A program made the translations under genes and the position numbers. Source: Symsagittifera roscoffensis (lineage: Eukaryota; Xenacoelomorpha; Acoela; Convolutidae). From it: a stretch of 64,000 nt of DNA. Below, in pieces: positions 46,401 to 57,316 of this stretch (position 1 is its first letter; every line of letters begins with the position of its first letter). The stretch is from contig NC_087070.1 of the NCBI RefSeq assembly GCF_963678635.1, forward strand, positions 8,030,539 through 8,094,538, written 5' to 3'. The notes under the pieces are model-generated. The model did not search any database. It saw only the letters and a list, made by a program, of their open reading frames with translations, and was not told the DNA's origin.

Positions 46401-47379
46401 TTTACTTCAAATTTTTAAGTTTGCAAATGAAAATCTAAATTCATTGCTAATAAGATTCTAAATATAAAAGTTTGTGTTGGCTTTTGCCGTACAACCATAA
46501 AACTAAATGGTAAGTTTCTACGTAGTCGTATATCGTCTCTTGTCCGAGGTCTTCTTCCAATACCGGGTAGTTCTAGTATTGTTCGGATTATCTGCTCTGA
46601 TCTATTGAGTCGTAGAGACATTTCAATTAAGTTATTATCGTGTAGCATTTTGAAAATGTTTTGTCTAACTTCTAATCTATATTTGGTTAATTCTAAGCTA
46701 TTAAGGTCTTATTCGAGACTTTTGGTCGCACCAGATGAGTTAGGACCGATGTGGTTAACTCATAGAGTAATTTCGGATAGGGTACACCGTCTGCTCGTCA
46801 CGCTATCTTATTTTCGGCCGGATAGATTCGTGCAACTTCTTAGTCTTATACCGATCCTAATCTTACTCTTATACTTTCTAGTCTCAGGGTGTTTAACTAG
46901 TCTCTGCTAGGCTCAATAGATCTAGGGTATACTGGTTTGTTGCGGCTGCTGAAGTTCTCTTGGAGAGACAACTAATCTCTAAGTTAAATTCAAATCTCTC
47001 TGGTGCTGAAATTACAAGTAACTTCAGCACTTACAAATAAAAGGGTTGTTAGTTAGATGGATCATGATTGGTTAATATTAAATACTTTACAGTGGTAAAA
47101 TATCTAATTTATCCAATAATAAAATGTAGTTTAGATTAGGTTCCACCCAACCGGGGTTTACAGAGTTTTTTAGAACTATCTTTCTTCTCTGCAATTTGAA
47201 GGATGGATGATGAACGTTGGTATTTGGCGAACATCATTTTCTTGTCCGGTTCCTCTTGGAGAAGAACGTTCCAGGACGCTAGAATTATGGATAGGAAATT
47301 GTTACGTCGTCATTCGACATCGACTGTGATCCCCAATGAAATCAATCCGATTTCAAAATGGTTTGCTATGACAGGTTTT
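46400..47379 (-). other. Possible continuation of the LTR-like region (copy 2)
   Basis: Neither AT-tract-rich like the host flank nor matched in copy 1, which has the N gap here. It contains many CTAGRYT/TCTAG-like words, a hairpin at 47003-47030 and a second GGTTCCACCCAACCGGGG motif at 47140 echoing the CCCGGTTGG word of the LTR. Could be U5/R of a long LTR or unrelated DNA. Confidence 0.3.
47003..47030. repeat. 28-bp near-perfect hairpin
   Basis: GTGCTGAA...TTCAGCAC with an inner TTAC/GTAA pair and one A/C mismatch. On the + strand it is followed by AATAAA at 47036, an arrangement compatible with a polyadenylation region, but the element runs on the other strand. Confidence 0.6.
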
Positions 47380-48420
47380 TCTGTATTATGTAGAGAACTT
47401 GTTTTGTGTGCAACTTCGTCTGGGAATGGCGTGAAGATCGTGTGTGGAAGGGATGCCTTTTTAACTCGGATCTGTACGTATACTTGAACATCGAGGTGGT
47501 CATTGTTCTAGTTCAATGAAGTCCTTTTCTGCGAAGTCAAGTCGTACTCTAAATCCTTTGAGTTGTGATTGTGGACGGCATGTCGGTTGTGTTTAGCCAT
47601 TCTTTTGTTCGAGTGTGATGGGATCATCTAGTCTTTGGATGTTCGTCTTTGTTGTTGTGTCTGATCTATATACTGCAAAGTATGATTTACATATTATAAA
47701 ATTATGTAATTCGGTTTTTTAATCATGAATTTAGTTAGTCGTTTTCACAAAAGCGTTTTGTTTTAGTTCGGTTATTTTGAAGAGTTACTCACCTTGAGGA
47801 CCTCTTATTAAAAATAGGAGTGTGGTCACAAAGCGTGGATGTAGCGCGGTGGGTTAGGCCGGCTATAGAGCATGCTCAGGACATCCTCTCTGGTGGGTTA
47901 GGCCAGGAGTGGGAGTATGATTTCATGCTGTTTCTTTGAGAGGTCCTGTTATGTGATAACGTTTTATGTTGGGTTTATATTGGTCTTTCTTATGTTACTT
48001 TGGTTGTGTCCTTTTTTCAAAAATCAAAATATTTTGGTATGGGTTTGTCTTGCGACTTTTTTGTGTTTTATTATTTCTTTCTTAGACTTTATAATAGTCT
48101 TCAAAAGAATAAATTATCCAGTTTTAAACTGGGATAATCCGGTTTGGGTACCGTTGGTTTTCTTTTCTTAGTCATGCTGTTATTTAATGATTTGTGGTGT
48201 TTAGTAAGCTGCGTTGGTTAGTTTGGTTTAGTATATAATTCCTTTCCAACCGGGTTAAAGGAAAGTTTGAAACTTGTTATCGTGTGTTAGAGTTGTTGAT
48301 AGTGAAAGCTTGAAACTTAAAATCATTATTTAAATAATTCTTCGTGGGCGAGCTGTGCGAGTTTGGATAGACTTCTTGTGCGAGTGAATAAAAATATTGA
48401 AAAGGTTAGTACTGCTTTCT
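47380..48420 (-). repeat. LTR-like 3' terminal region of copy 2
   Basis: Inverted match to 7270-8377 in the same block order (TCGCACA, CCACGAAGAATTATTTA, CCCGGTTGGAAAGGAATTATA, conserved block, CATCTCGATG-type word). Beyond 48420 toward the 3' ORF the copies differ. LTR edges cannot be placed without the 5' LTR. Confidence 0.6.
47815..47905 (-). promoter_or_regulatory. Conserved ~85-bp block in LTR-like region (copy 2)
   Basis: Counterpart of 7795-7882, including GCCGGCTATA, GAGCATGCTC and GGTCACAAAG; close to 90% identity by eye, against clearly lower identity on both sides. Promoter or enhancer role inferred. Confidence 0.5.
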
Positions 48421-48749
48421 CATTTTATCACTTTATTGCATAGAATTTGAATTTTACTGCATTTTGGGGAAATTTAAAATTATAAACTTTCATCGTAGCT
48501 AAGTTTTTTGCTTCATGGGGAAAAAATTTATAAATAAAATTAGTACATTTGGTATGAATTTTATTACATTATTTAGTGCAAGAAATTAACAAACTTTAAG
48601 ATAAATTAACAAGTTTGTATTTTTATTTTTCTTTTCTGTTTTGTAGATGATCGTGGTGTGAAGACTAGAAATATAAATCAAACATTGATAGAAAATGGTT
48701 AGTACTAATTTAAATTTTTTAGTTAAGAGTATTTCAAATTATACTTAAC
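48421..48749 (-). other. 3' untranslated stretch between the 3' ORF and the LTR-like region
   Basis: AT-rich with a minus-strand purine run (about 48620-48650) that could be a polypurine tract. No coding. Confidence 0.35.
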
Positions 48750-50215
48750 TTAATCTTCGGGGAAAAAGCCGTGAGGGAAGATGTCGTGAATCATATCTGA
48801 TGTTGTTAGTAATTTGGCTAGTATGCGTATTATGTTTTTAGTTTGTAGCAGTGGCCAAAGCAAATGAAGTGCTTTAATGGTGTTTAGTTCTTCGGTGCCT
48901 ACTGCAAACTCGTAAGGTGCGTTTTGAATGAGGTTATAAATTTTATGATTAAATTTAGTATTGTGAATGAATTCTAATATGGGTATTTCAATAGGCTGGA
49001 TAAATTCATGCGGGACAAGGAAGGGACTGGATTCTTCGGCATTGAAGGTCTTCGTCATGGGACAGAATATATACATTTGGGTAACTGGGTCATAGTTGCG
49101 GAGGATGCCGTGGAGGTTAGTATCTTTGATGCAAAATGTAAAATTAAGGAAAAATGGTGACGTGTACTTTGAGTTAATAAACTGAAAATGATGGTGAGAT
49201 TGTCTTGATGGGGTGTGCAAATGAAAATGATTTTGTATAAAAAGATAGTATGTATATGTGTGCGTTTGTTTAGTGCGTAACATAATATCGTGGAAACAGT
49301 GCAAATTGCGTTCCTGTGGTGAAAGAAAGTAAAAGGTTAGTGAAAATAACTGAAATTATTCATAGAAGCTCTCGTATGCTTGAATATTAGCTAGTGATTC
49401 TGAAATAATATGGTCATTTTTTCTATCAAAAATATTAAGTGTGAATACGTATGATGTTTTGATGAAAAATTTTTCTGTTAGTTGCGGGTTTGCGAAGCGG
49501 TCTTCATCTAAAAATTGGTCTTGATTAGGGCGGATGATATTAAGATCGTAGTATTCTATTGCAAATTCGTTAGCTCGGGGTGCAGTGAATGTTTTTAGTA
49601 ACTTTTTATATCCAACGTAAGTAAATTGTCGAGATGTTAGTGTTGTGGTGAGTCTATATAACATGTTTTTTTCTTTTCTATGCTGTCATGAGTATTTGCT
49701 AGTGATAGGCAAAGGGGGTTAGTAAAATTATAATAAGCTGTCCAATGAATTGTTGGCATTAAAACATATTCATCTACAAAATTGCGTGTGTCATTAGTAT
49801 CGTTAGGTGTGTTTAATGTATATTGCGGAAATGAGGGTAAAGTGATTTCAAGAAAATTTTTCGTGTTGGTGTGTTGCGGGTGATTAATATATTCGCGGGC
49901 TGTTCCGGGTTTGGTTGGGAATGGGTGATTTGGAAATTTTCGTTTAAAAGTGCGATAAGCTCTGTGAGTGCTAGTAGGTGTTTCGGTGGATGTGGATGAT
50001 TGTGCTAATGATGGAGTGTAAGCTGAGGAGAGTGTGGGAGTAGGTGGATTTGAGGATGTTATTGTGGATGATAGTTGATGTATTGTAAGGGTGTTGGGGT
50101 GTATTAATTGTTGTTGTAAAGTTATAAAATTATCGAGCTCCTGGGAAATTTGGGGGGTATCTGGTGAATTATTATATGATCTGTCGGAATGAAGTGGAGA
50201 ATAGGTTGGGGTCAC
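48750..50215 (-). pseudogene. 3' ORF region of unknown function (copy 2)
   Basis: Three open pieces: 50215-49637 (192 codons), 49664-49356 (102) and 49304-48750 (184). Together they make a roughly 480-residue text with shifts at about 49650 and a gap at 49305-49355. The first part is Ser/Thr/Pro-rich with ELDNFITLQQQL and NTLTIHQLSSTI. The middle has HWTAYYNFTNPLCLSL and EYYDLNIIRPNQ. The last has MLRTKQTH, HGILRNYDPVTQMYIF and LHLLWPLLQTKNIIRI, ending HGFFPED. No family recognised. It is conserved with copy 1 (5665-6935) in order and content, so it is a genuine element gene, either separate or an extension of the env tail. The gap between the last two pieces has the look of a small intron end. 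Confidence 0.6.
49314..49340 (-). other. Strong 3' splice-site-like signal inside the 3' ORF region
   Basis: Minus strand reads CTAAC (branch-point-like) at 49340-49336, then a CTTTTACTTTCTTTCACC pyrimidine tract, then ACAG before GAACGC. It falls exactly between the end of one open piece (49356) and the start of the next (49304). A possible donor is GTATTC at about 49444. Suggests splicing joins these pieces, or a subgenomic acceptor. Confidence 0.45.
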
Positions 50216-53160
50216 TTGAGAAGCATAAGAAGGAGTAGAAATGGATGGGAGTGGATGATTAGATGGGATTGGTTGAAAAGGGGGTTTTGAAAAAACTGAG
50301 GAGTTGGTCTGGGTATAATTAGAGGGAGATGGTTCGGAGTCTGCAAATTTGTCGGGGGTTTCTACATTAGAGTTATTAAATTGTGAGATAGAATATAAAA
50401 CTGAAATATCTGAGTTAGTATCCGAATTCGTGCTTGATGATATATTAATAATCGGAAAATTGGGTGGTGGGAAAGCAAAAAGTGGAATTATTGGAACTTG
50501 AGTTTAGAGGTTGGCTGGGTGGGAATTTGAGCGATGGAGGGATCCAAGTTGTCGGCTCATCGTGGGCTAAAAACTGATTATGTTGAGACTGAAAAGTGGT
50601 GGTGTGGGGTTGTTCTAAAATTTGTTCGTATGTATTATCATTTTGTAATTGATGTGTCATTATATGTTGGATGGGACTTTGTGTTGTATTTGGTCTGGAA
50701 TTTGGATTATTTGTGATTGCTAGGTTTCGGAAATTTCGGGAAATTAATGATAATGGATGGTTTTGTGGTAGGGGTGGCAAATGAGGTGCGGTAGGTGTTA
50801 CTTCTATACTATTAAGTTCTTCGTCGTAAGTATTTTGTCTCGTGGATATTTTTGTGTTATATTCTTTTATTTGTGCATCTAGAAGTATTTTGTTTATTGA
50901 TGATGAAAAAATTCCAAAAAATCCTGCAAATAGTATACGTGCTACACTTGCTTGTCTGTTTACTTGTGTGTGTATAGCGCTTGTGTTATAGATTCCTTTT
51001 AAGAGTGAGAAAAGAAATCCTATAAAATTAAACATGGCGAATAAGATAGTTAATTTTTCTAAGATGTAATAGGGCCATCCTAGAAAAGCTAGAATTTCGT
51101 TCTTTAAGGTAACAAAAATGAAAATATTTCTAAGTGAAATATCTGTATTTTTCACCGTTTAAATATATGTAGTCTTCAATGTCTTTAAAATAACCGCTAT
51201 AATCTTGTGTACAAATGTCTGCGAATCCTGCGGTTTTGGCAAGTTTTCTTAAGCTCTGGTCAATTGATTGTCTTTGTATTGTGTCCATTTGTGTTAATAA
51301 TTCCTGAAATTGTTGTGTTCTAATGTGATGTTGGATATCTGATTTAGAATAATTTTCAATTGATTGTAAATCAATATTTGGATTACGAGCAATAGCTCTG
51401 ATGCTTTCGGGTGAAATTTTTTTGAGTGATTGCATTAATGTAGGGTATGGTGTAAGGAGATAGTACTTATCTTCATCAGGATTTAATTGTACTACATTGT
51501 GGCTATTTTCTGATCCACATGGGTTTGTGGTATCCCAAAAATAAGTTCGTCTTGAAAGTGTGTCGACAAAATTAACTTTATTTTTATAGAATATAGGGAT
51601 TATTTTATAACAACGTTTGTCTTCAAAAACATATGGTGGTGATACTTTTTTGGTACAAATATAAAACCATAAAATATTTCATTCGTGATCTAGAAAATTT
51701 GATCTGTTTCCTGATAATAAGTATCCTGCGTAAGGTATTTTTAGTACTGCTAGTGCGAGTGATTGTAGGATTTGTGTTTTTGCCCAATTCGCATAGTTGA
51801 TGAAGTGTCTCTAATTCGGAGAGTGACATGTCTTGAAAAATTCGACTAATTGTGTAGTCTAATTTCATATCTAAGTGGATATCGTAATGAATATTACCAA
51901 AATAGGTGCTATTCATTAGTGATAGTTCTTGTAAACGTGTGCTTTTACTGTCATGTGGTTTTAGTTTTCCACCAGGTTGACCTGTGCTTTTTTGAAAGTT
52001 AACTGGGATGTATGATGTTCCTTCATTTATAGGATGACTTGTGGCATAAGGGTCAAATTTAATTTTTCCAGTGGTCATGTCGAAACCTTTTTCGTATTCG
52101 ACAAGTATTTCAGAGTATTGTGTCTTATAAAGTGGATTTCTGTATTTACATGCAAATTCTGTTTCTTGATAGATTTGGAAACGTGTTAATTTATTTTCTT
52201 TATCATGAATATTTCTAAAATCTTTACTTTGTTTTCAGGATGGGTTTACTTGTTCGTATGGAATTGATTCTATAGAATATTTTTCATGAAATTTTATCAT
52301 GCGAGCGTGTATTTTTGCTACTTGGAATGTTGTGCATGTATCTTCGGGAAACCAAACAATTGTTGCTTGGGTCCTTGTTGTAGGGTCACAATAACCTTGA
52401 TCACTTTTGCAAGGTAATCTAATTCCTTGATAGATCATTGTGTTATCAGATAAATCTCGTGTGAGTTGTACTTTTTCGAGTTGTATTTTCCAATCGAAAA
52501 ACATTATTTCTTGATATCCTTTATTTTTTGTGTCTGCTTTGGAGTTTGAGGGCTCATTTATTCCAATGTGTGGTATCCAGTGTTTATCGTGTATGTCATA
52601 AGTTAATCTTCCATGTGCGCCGTTGTATGGGTATTTTTCGTCTAATTTTATATGTCCTTGATATCGTTCAAGTTCTGCTTGATGTACAGAATCGGCAAAG
52701 ACTCGAAAATTTACTATTTTTCTGTCTGTGGTTTTATTTCTTGTGATGTTTAGTCTGAGTTTTTCGTTTTTACTATCATCGGGATTTAGATGTAAAAATC
52801 GTTCTATATTACTTTGATAAAATGATTCGTGATCAAGTCGGTTCTTATTTCCATTAGAAACTTGTGAACAGTGTACTTTCTTTTCGGAGAAGGTTGCTGT
52901 AAATTTATATCCTGTGACTGTTGTTGCTCGGGCTTTTGAATACAATGTTGCTATTACATTTGTAGTATCTATAGCTTGTGGTTCTGTTTCGCATTGTGAT
53001 ACTTGATTTATTGCATATTTGTGTAGCGTTTTTTGTTCGTTTTCTTCACAATCATAGTGTGTTACTAATAAATCCTGGGGTCCTGTGCGAGGAGAAGGAT
53101 TTGTGTTTTGGTCGGAAAATATTAGAAAAAAAGATGTGTTGAAATGTTAATATTTTTAGA
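50216..53160 (-). pseudogene. env: Env: chuvirus-like glycoprotein with membrane anchor and Pro-rich tail
   Basis: One frame runs from about 53160 to 51770 with a single internal TGA at 52235, then shifts occur at about 51770, 51170 and 50445. The ectodomain opens with YDCEEN and a following QVSQCE, then VTGYKF and KVHCSQV. Further on come GYCDPTT...DTCTTF (about 52390-52340), FACKY, a CEL-K heptad-like stretch with many Leu (about 51790-51735), KRCYKIIPIFYK and VNFVDTLSRRTYFWDTT-type text with PCG (about 51610-51510). The hydrophobic anchor is at about 51110-50910 (FNFIGFLFSLLKG, ILFAGFFGIFSSS), followed by a Pro/Ser/Asn tail. This order of Cys boxes resembles glycoproteins of chuviruses and their endogenous relatives. 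Membrane fusion role is inferred from family only; this copy is broken. Confidence 0.6.
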
Positions 53161-53616
53161 ATATACATGTGTATGATAATCCTGAGTATGAGTTATAAAA
53201 TGTGATGTAACCAATTGTGCTTTTTGTATATCTATCGTATTTATATATAACTTTAGTTGTTATAAATGGTGGTGGTAAGGATTGAGCTGTTATATTTGGT
53301 GGATTTAATGGGTAGGGATGTTGAACAATATTGTTAAATTTGATCGTGATATCAAATTTTAATTGGAGACTATTTTGTTGAAGTATTTGAATATTGTGTT
53401 CACGAATATCTTCGTGGATATCTTGTCTATACTGTAGTTTATTGAGTGAGCAACTGTGGAGTCGGTTACTATCTTGATGTTGTCCAAATAATGGTGGAGG
53501 TGCTACGAATGTGTTCCAATCTAGTCGTAAAGGGATATTTGATGATGATTGTTCTCGATATCTAGCGTCGAGGTTATTTGAAAAATTTAAAGGGAAAACC
53601 GTCGGTGAAATTTGAC
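53161..53616 (-). pseudogene. Hydrophilic segment between the Pro-rich ORF and env ectodomain
   Basis: Reads as coding in one frame (LRLDWNTFVAPPPLFGQH, SLNKLQYRQDIHEDIREHNI, PYPLNPPNITAQ), ending at a stop about 53160. It may be the C-terminal part of the Pro-rich ORF, or env sequence displaced by a frameshift. It has no counterpart in copy 1, where it is deleted. Confidence 0.45.
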
Positions 53617-54480
53617 TTAATGATGGTGTTGATGGTAGTGATAATGTTTCTGGTAGTGATGATGGTGTTGTATCCGTAGAAATATTATTGGTTCCTTTAC
53701 TATGCTTGGTTCACCTTGTGTATATGAGTGTGTTGCCCAATATGGTAGTCGTGCGGTGGGATTGGGGTTGAAGGGATTTTCACGTATTTGTTCAGATGTT
53801 GGTGTTGAACCTAAGTAGTCTGAGGGTATATTTGAGGTGCTATGTTGTGAAAGTAGTGTGGGAGTTTCTGGCAATGTACTATTTGAAATTTCTGAAGTAG
53901 TTGGTGTTGGTGACTGGGGTATATCAAAATGAACTCTAGGGGTTTGAAAACTTCTATTTTTTCGTGGATGTATAATTTGTCTATTTATTTCAACTGTATT
54001 TCGATTTCGACTAATGTTTCTTATTCTGTTTAAGTCTTGTGGTAATGAGGGGTACAAATTATATGATGGTTCACTTAGGGGTGCCTGTCGTTGAACTGGT
54101 TCTAATGGTTCGGATAAGCGAGCGTGTCGTTCTTCAAAAGTGTATGGGTTATCTTGAAAAGAAATTCGTGTGGATGTTTGGGGGTTTTGGGTAGTTGTGG
54201 GTATTGCTGGGTTTTCTTGGGATGATGTCGGTGAAGACTGATTTTGTGATTGTTGGTTAGCAATTTTTGAAACGTGTCCGATTGATATTTTCTAGTAGGA
54301 AGATTTATGTTTATTGTAGTATTCTTCGATGAAAAGAGTTTAAAGGATTGTTGCTGAGGCGAATGTGACTATTGCCTTTTTTACACATTTGCACATTGTC
54401 AGTATTAGGGATGATAAAAATATGATGAAAATTACAAATAGTAAAAAAATATCTGTTCTACTAAAAATTGTTTGTATCAT
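53617..54480 (-). pseudogene. Small ORF: N-terminal membrane segment plus Pro/Ser/Thr-rich body
   Basis: ATG at 54480 starts a short N-terminus followed by about 20 hydrophobic residues (IFLLFVIFIIFLSSLILTM) and a basic CKCVKKA segment: a signal anchor or signal peptide. After a TAA (about 54342) and a TAG (about 54295) in the same frame, the text continues Pro/Ser/Thr/Gln-rich through LSEPLEPVQRQAPLSEP, HPRKNRSFQTPRVHFDIP and on to 53617. Copy 1 preserves both the hydrophobic/basic part and the Pro-rich part (3460-4120). It could be a separate membrane protein encoded ahead of env, or the leader of env. Not recognised as any family. Confidence 0.55.
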
Positions 54481-55310
54481 TTAAATAGACTTTGAATTAT
54501 CGTACCTGTGGATATGATCAATGATTTGGGAAAGTTGGAGATATATTTCAAATAGGGAGTAGAAAATTTAAAAAATGTTGCAAAAAATTATTAGAATGAT
54601 TATAAAAGCTTCAAAAGTATCGAATAAAAATATGAACAAAAGTTTGAATAGTATGAAAATTTTTTAAAAAATATTTAAGATTGTATTTTTTAAGATATTG
54701 ACTGATTGAGAGAAGAGCATTTGAGAAATGATTTCTTCGTCAAATTTTTTTTGTTGTTTGAGGCGAGATTCAAGTGTGGTCGAGTTATTTATGGATTTTT
54801 TGACAAGTGGGTTGATTTTTGTGAAAAATTGTTGGGGGCTAATTTTAAGGTGTTTCAGAGGTCTTCTTTGCTCGATTTTCATATTTCGGGTGATCTGGGG
54901 TATTTTTGAAATATTTGTACTTTAGGCCAAATGATTATGGTCCTTTTTTATTTTAGGCTAATTTGCCATTTTTGGTTGGAGGGTTTTTGAGATCTGAGTT
55001 GGGAAAATATTGTTGATCTTTGCGTTATTAGATAGGGGAGGGTTGTAATATTATGGTGTTATTTATTTTAGTTGTCAAGTTTTAGCGAGTTGCTTATTTT
55101 TGACCTGGAGGTTGTAAAGATATAGTTATAGATATGCCTGGAGTTTAATATCTTTCGGCTAATAGGTTGGTGTTAGAGATATAGAAGTTGAAGGATTTAA
55201 GTGAATCCTATTGGCTGAATCTGAACTAGAGTTGTTGCGTATTTGTCAGCATGTTATCTTGAAAAATGAAAGTTCAAAATGATCCAGAGGTGCAAAAATA
55301 TATTTAAAAA
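54481..55310 (-). other. Non-coding spacer between pol and the next ORF (copy 2)
   Basis: No open frame of coding character on the minus strand. Partial alignment with 2630-3455 of copy 1. A leader intron end or internal promoter could lie here; none is decisive. Confidence 0.5.
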
Positions 55311-57254
55311 TCAAAGTTGTTTTTGAAATTCAACTTTCTTTAATATTTTAGATTGTGGGATTAATGTTTTGTAGTTTTTACGTGGTTGATTTCTAAGTGG
55401 TGATGATTCTCTATGTTCTGATTTTTCTACTTGTTCTTGTGGTAAAATTTTTTCTATCATTTTCCTGTTCTTTCTTTCTTTTCGAGGTATTTTTGGGTCT
55501 GGTAATTTAGGATTGTTTTTAGCTTTGATTTGTGATTGATTTTGATTTTGATGATGAACGTTGTGTTGTTCATCTATTTCTTTTTCTGTATGTGGATGAT
55601 TTTGAATAACTTTTAAACCTGTGAAAGAATATAATTGAGTTAATTTGCGTAGTGCGTATTCTTTTGGGTCGTAGGGCAATAGATTGTTACGATGTTGAAC
55701 AATTTCTTTTTTAGTTGGATCTGTAAGTTTATACGTTACGTCAGTGGGTTTGGCAATTATTTGGTATGGTCCTTTTCGAAGGGGTTGTAGTTTCTTAGAG
55801 ATTCCTTTTTGCGGATTAAAGTTAGGTATTAAGACGAATGTTCCAATTTTTAAATCTGTGGCTGGTTTAAAGCGTGAATTAATTTGATCGTTAATGTTTT
55901 GCCTTTGTAACAATTTCTTTGTTACTTTTTGGTAAATATCATTGTGTTTTTTATCTCTATTTAAAATCCATTCGGTGTGTGTGCCGGAGGCTAATTTAAG
56001 AATTTGTGGGTGATGAAAAAGATCTTCATCATGTGTGTGTGTAAAGGTAGGTTATAACAAATTAAGTCTTTATTTGGTTGGCAATAACCTTGTGCATTTT
56101 ATGGGAATTTGCTGTAAACATAATTGGTTTATGTGGCTTTTGATTAAAAACCATTTCGTATGGTGACATTCCTAAAGTTGTCGTGATTTGTGAATTGTAT
56201 GCTAAGGGAAATAATTTTACATCTGCTGACCATTCTGTGTATTTTGTATCATTTCCATTTATGATACATCGGAGATATTCTTGTAGTGAACGGTTCATAC
56301 CTTCGATCAAACCGTTTGTCCAAGGTGCATGAGATATACGTGGTTTATGTTTGATGTTATATAAGTGGCATAGTGTGATGATTTCATTATTTATGAATTC
56401 TGTACCGTTGTCTCTAACTAAGATTTCAGGTAATTCGAATTTAGCTATCCAATGTTCATAAAGCGTCGTGTAAGCATAATAAGCATTACAATGTGGTTTT
56501 GGGTTGAGTGCTACATAATGTGTGAATGCCTCAACAATGAACATAATGTAGGAGTTTCCTTCAGAAGATGGTGAAATTGGTCCTTTTGTATCGAATGAAA
56601 AGCGATGGTTAAAATATAAACTTTGTCCTTTAAAATCTTGTTTTTGTGCTATTTGTTTTTGATTTGGATAAGGTTTGTTCAATTGACATATTATACAATC
56701 ATTGCATAATACTTTTATCCAAATTGGTGCATTTGGGAAATAAAAGTTTTGTGTAAAGTTCGAGTATATTTTTTTTCTGATTCGGAATGTCCTTTAGTAT
56801 TTTGTGTATGTGAGATGTTAAAAGCTAATAATATCATACTTAAAGGAAGACAGGGAACTTTAGAATCATTTAATTGATATTCTAAAAGATCTGTATTTTC
56901 ATTAATTGTTGTGTTATTAAATTTTCGGAAATATCGGAGGAGTGTTTTATTTCCTAAAATTGTGGTATCTGCTTTTACGGACTTAGTTTTGTTTTTGTGC
57001 CATGATTTTAGTTGTCTAATTACTGGGTCGAGATTTTGATATTGTTTTGAAAGTTCAAGTGTAATTTTATCTGTTGGGGGGAGAAAAATATTGTCAATTT
57101 CTAGTTTTGATAGGGGAATTGTGTCAAGTGGGTCATGGAGGTCAAAAACTTGACTTATTGTGTATTTTGAATCGTTTGTTTGCGTTCCTGATAAATTTAT
57201 TTTATCGTTTAAATTTTCTTTTTCAATTAATGGAAAAAAGTGTTTTTTATGCAA
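55311..57254 (-). pseudogene. Integrase (copy 2), three pieces
   Basis: 57254-56715 is the N-terminal part, ending at a frameshift within the His/His (HTQNTKGH) and Cys/Cys (NDCIICQ) zinc-binding region (about 56840-56680). 56682-56062 is the catalytic core, with the first Asp in SFDTKGPI (about 56595), the second in VRDNGTEF (about 56420) and the Glu in LIEGMNRSLQ (about 56305). After a shift near 56060 the C-terminal domain 55913-55311 carries KIGTFVLIPNFNPQ and LRKGPYQII, the SH3-like fold typical of Ty3/Gypsy integrases, then a basic tail. All three acidic catalytic residues are present. Copy 1 homologue at 1160-2625. Confidence 0.9.
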
Positions 57255-57277
57255 GTGTTGTTTTATTCTTTTTTTTT

Positions 57278-57316
57278 AGCATTATTTTTTATCCATTGTG
57301 GATAAAAAATAATGCT
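57278..57316. repeat. Perfect 18-bp-arm hairpin inside pol (copy 2 only)
   Basis: AGCATTATTTTTTATCCA, TTG loop, TGGATAAAAAATAATGCT. Copy 1 lacks it at the corresponding place (about 1150-1165). It sits in coding text between RNase H and integrase, next to an A9/T9 run, and is associated with a local frame break. Confidence 0.9.

Noticed and set aside
47203-47487. 94-codon + frame in the LTR-like region of copy 2
   Set aside because: No counterpart in copy 1 and no motif; likely chance.
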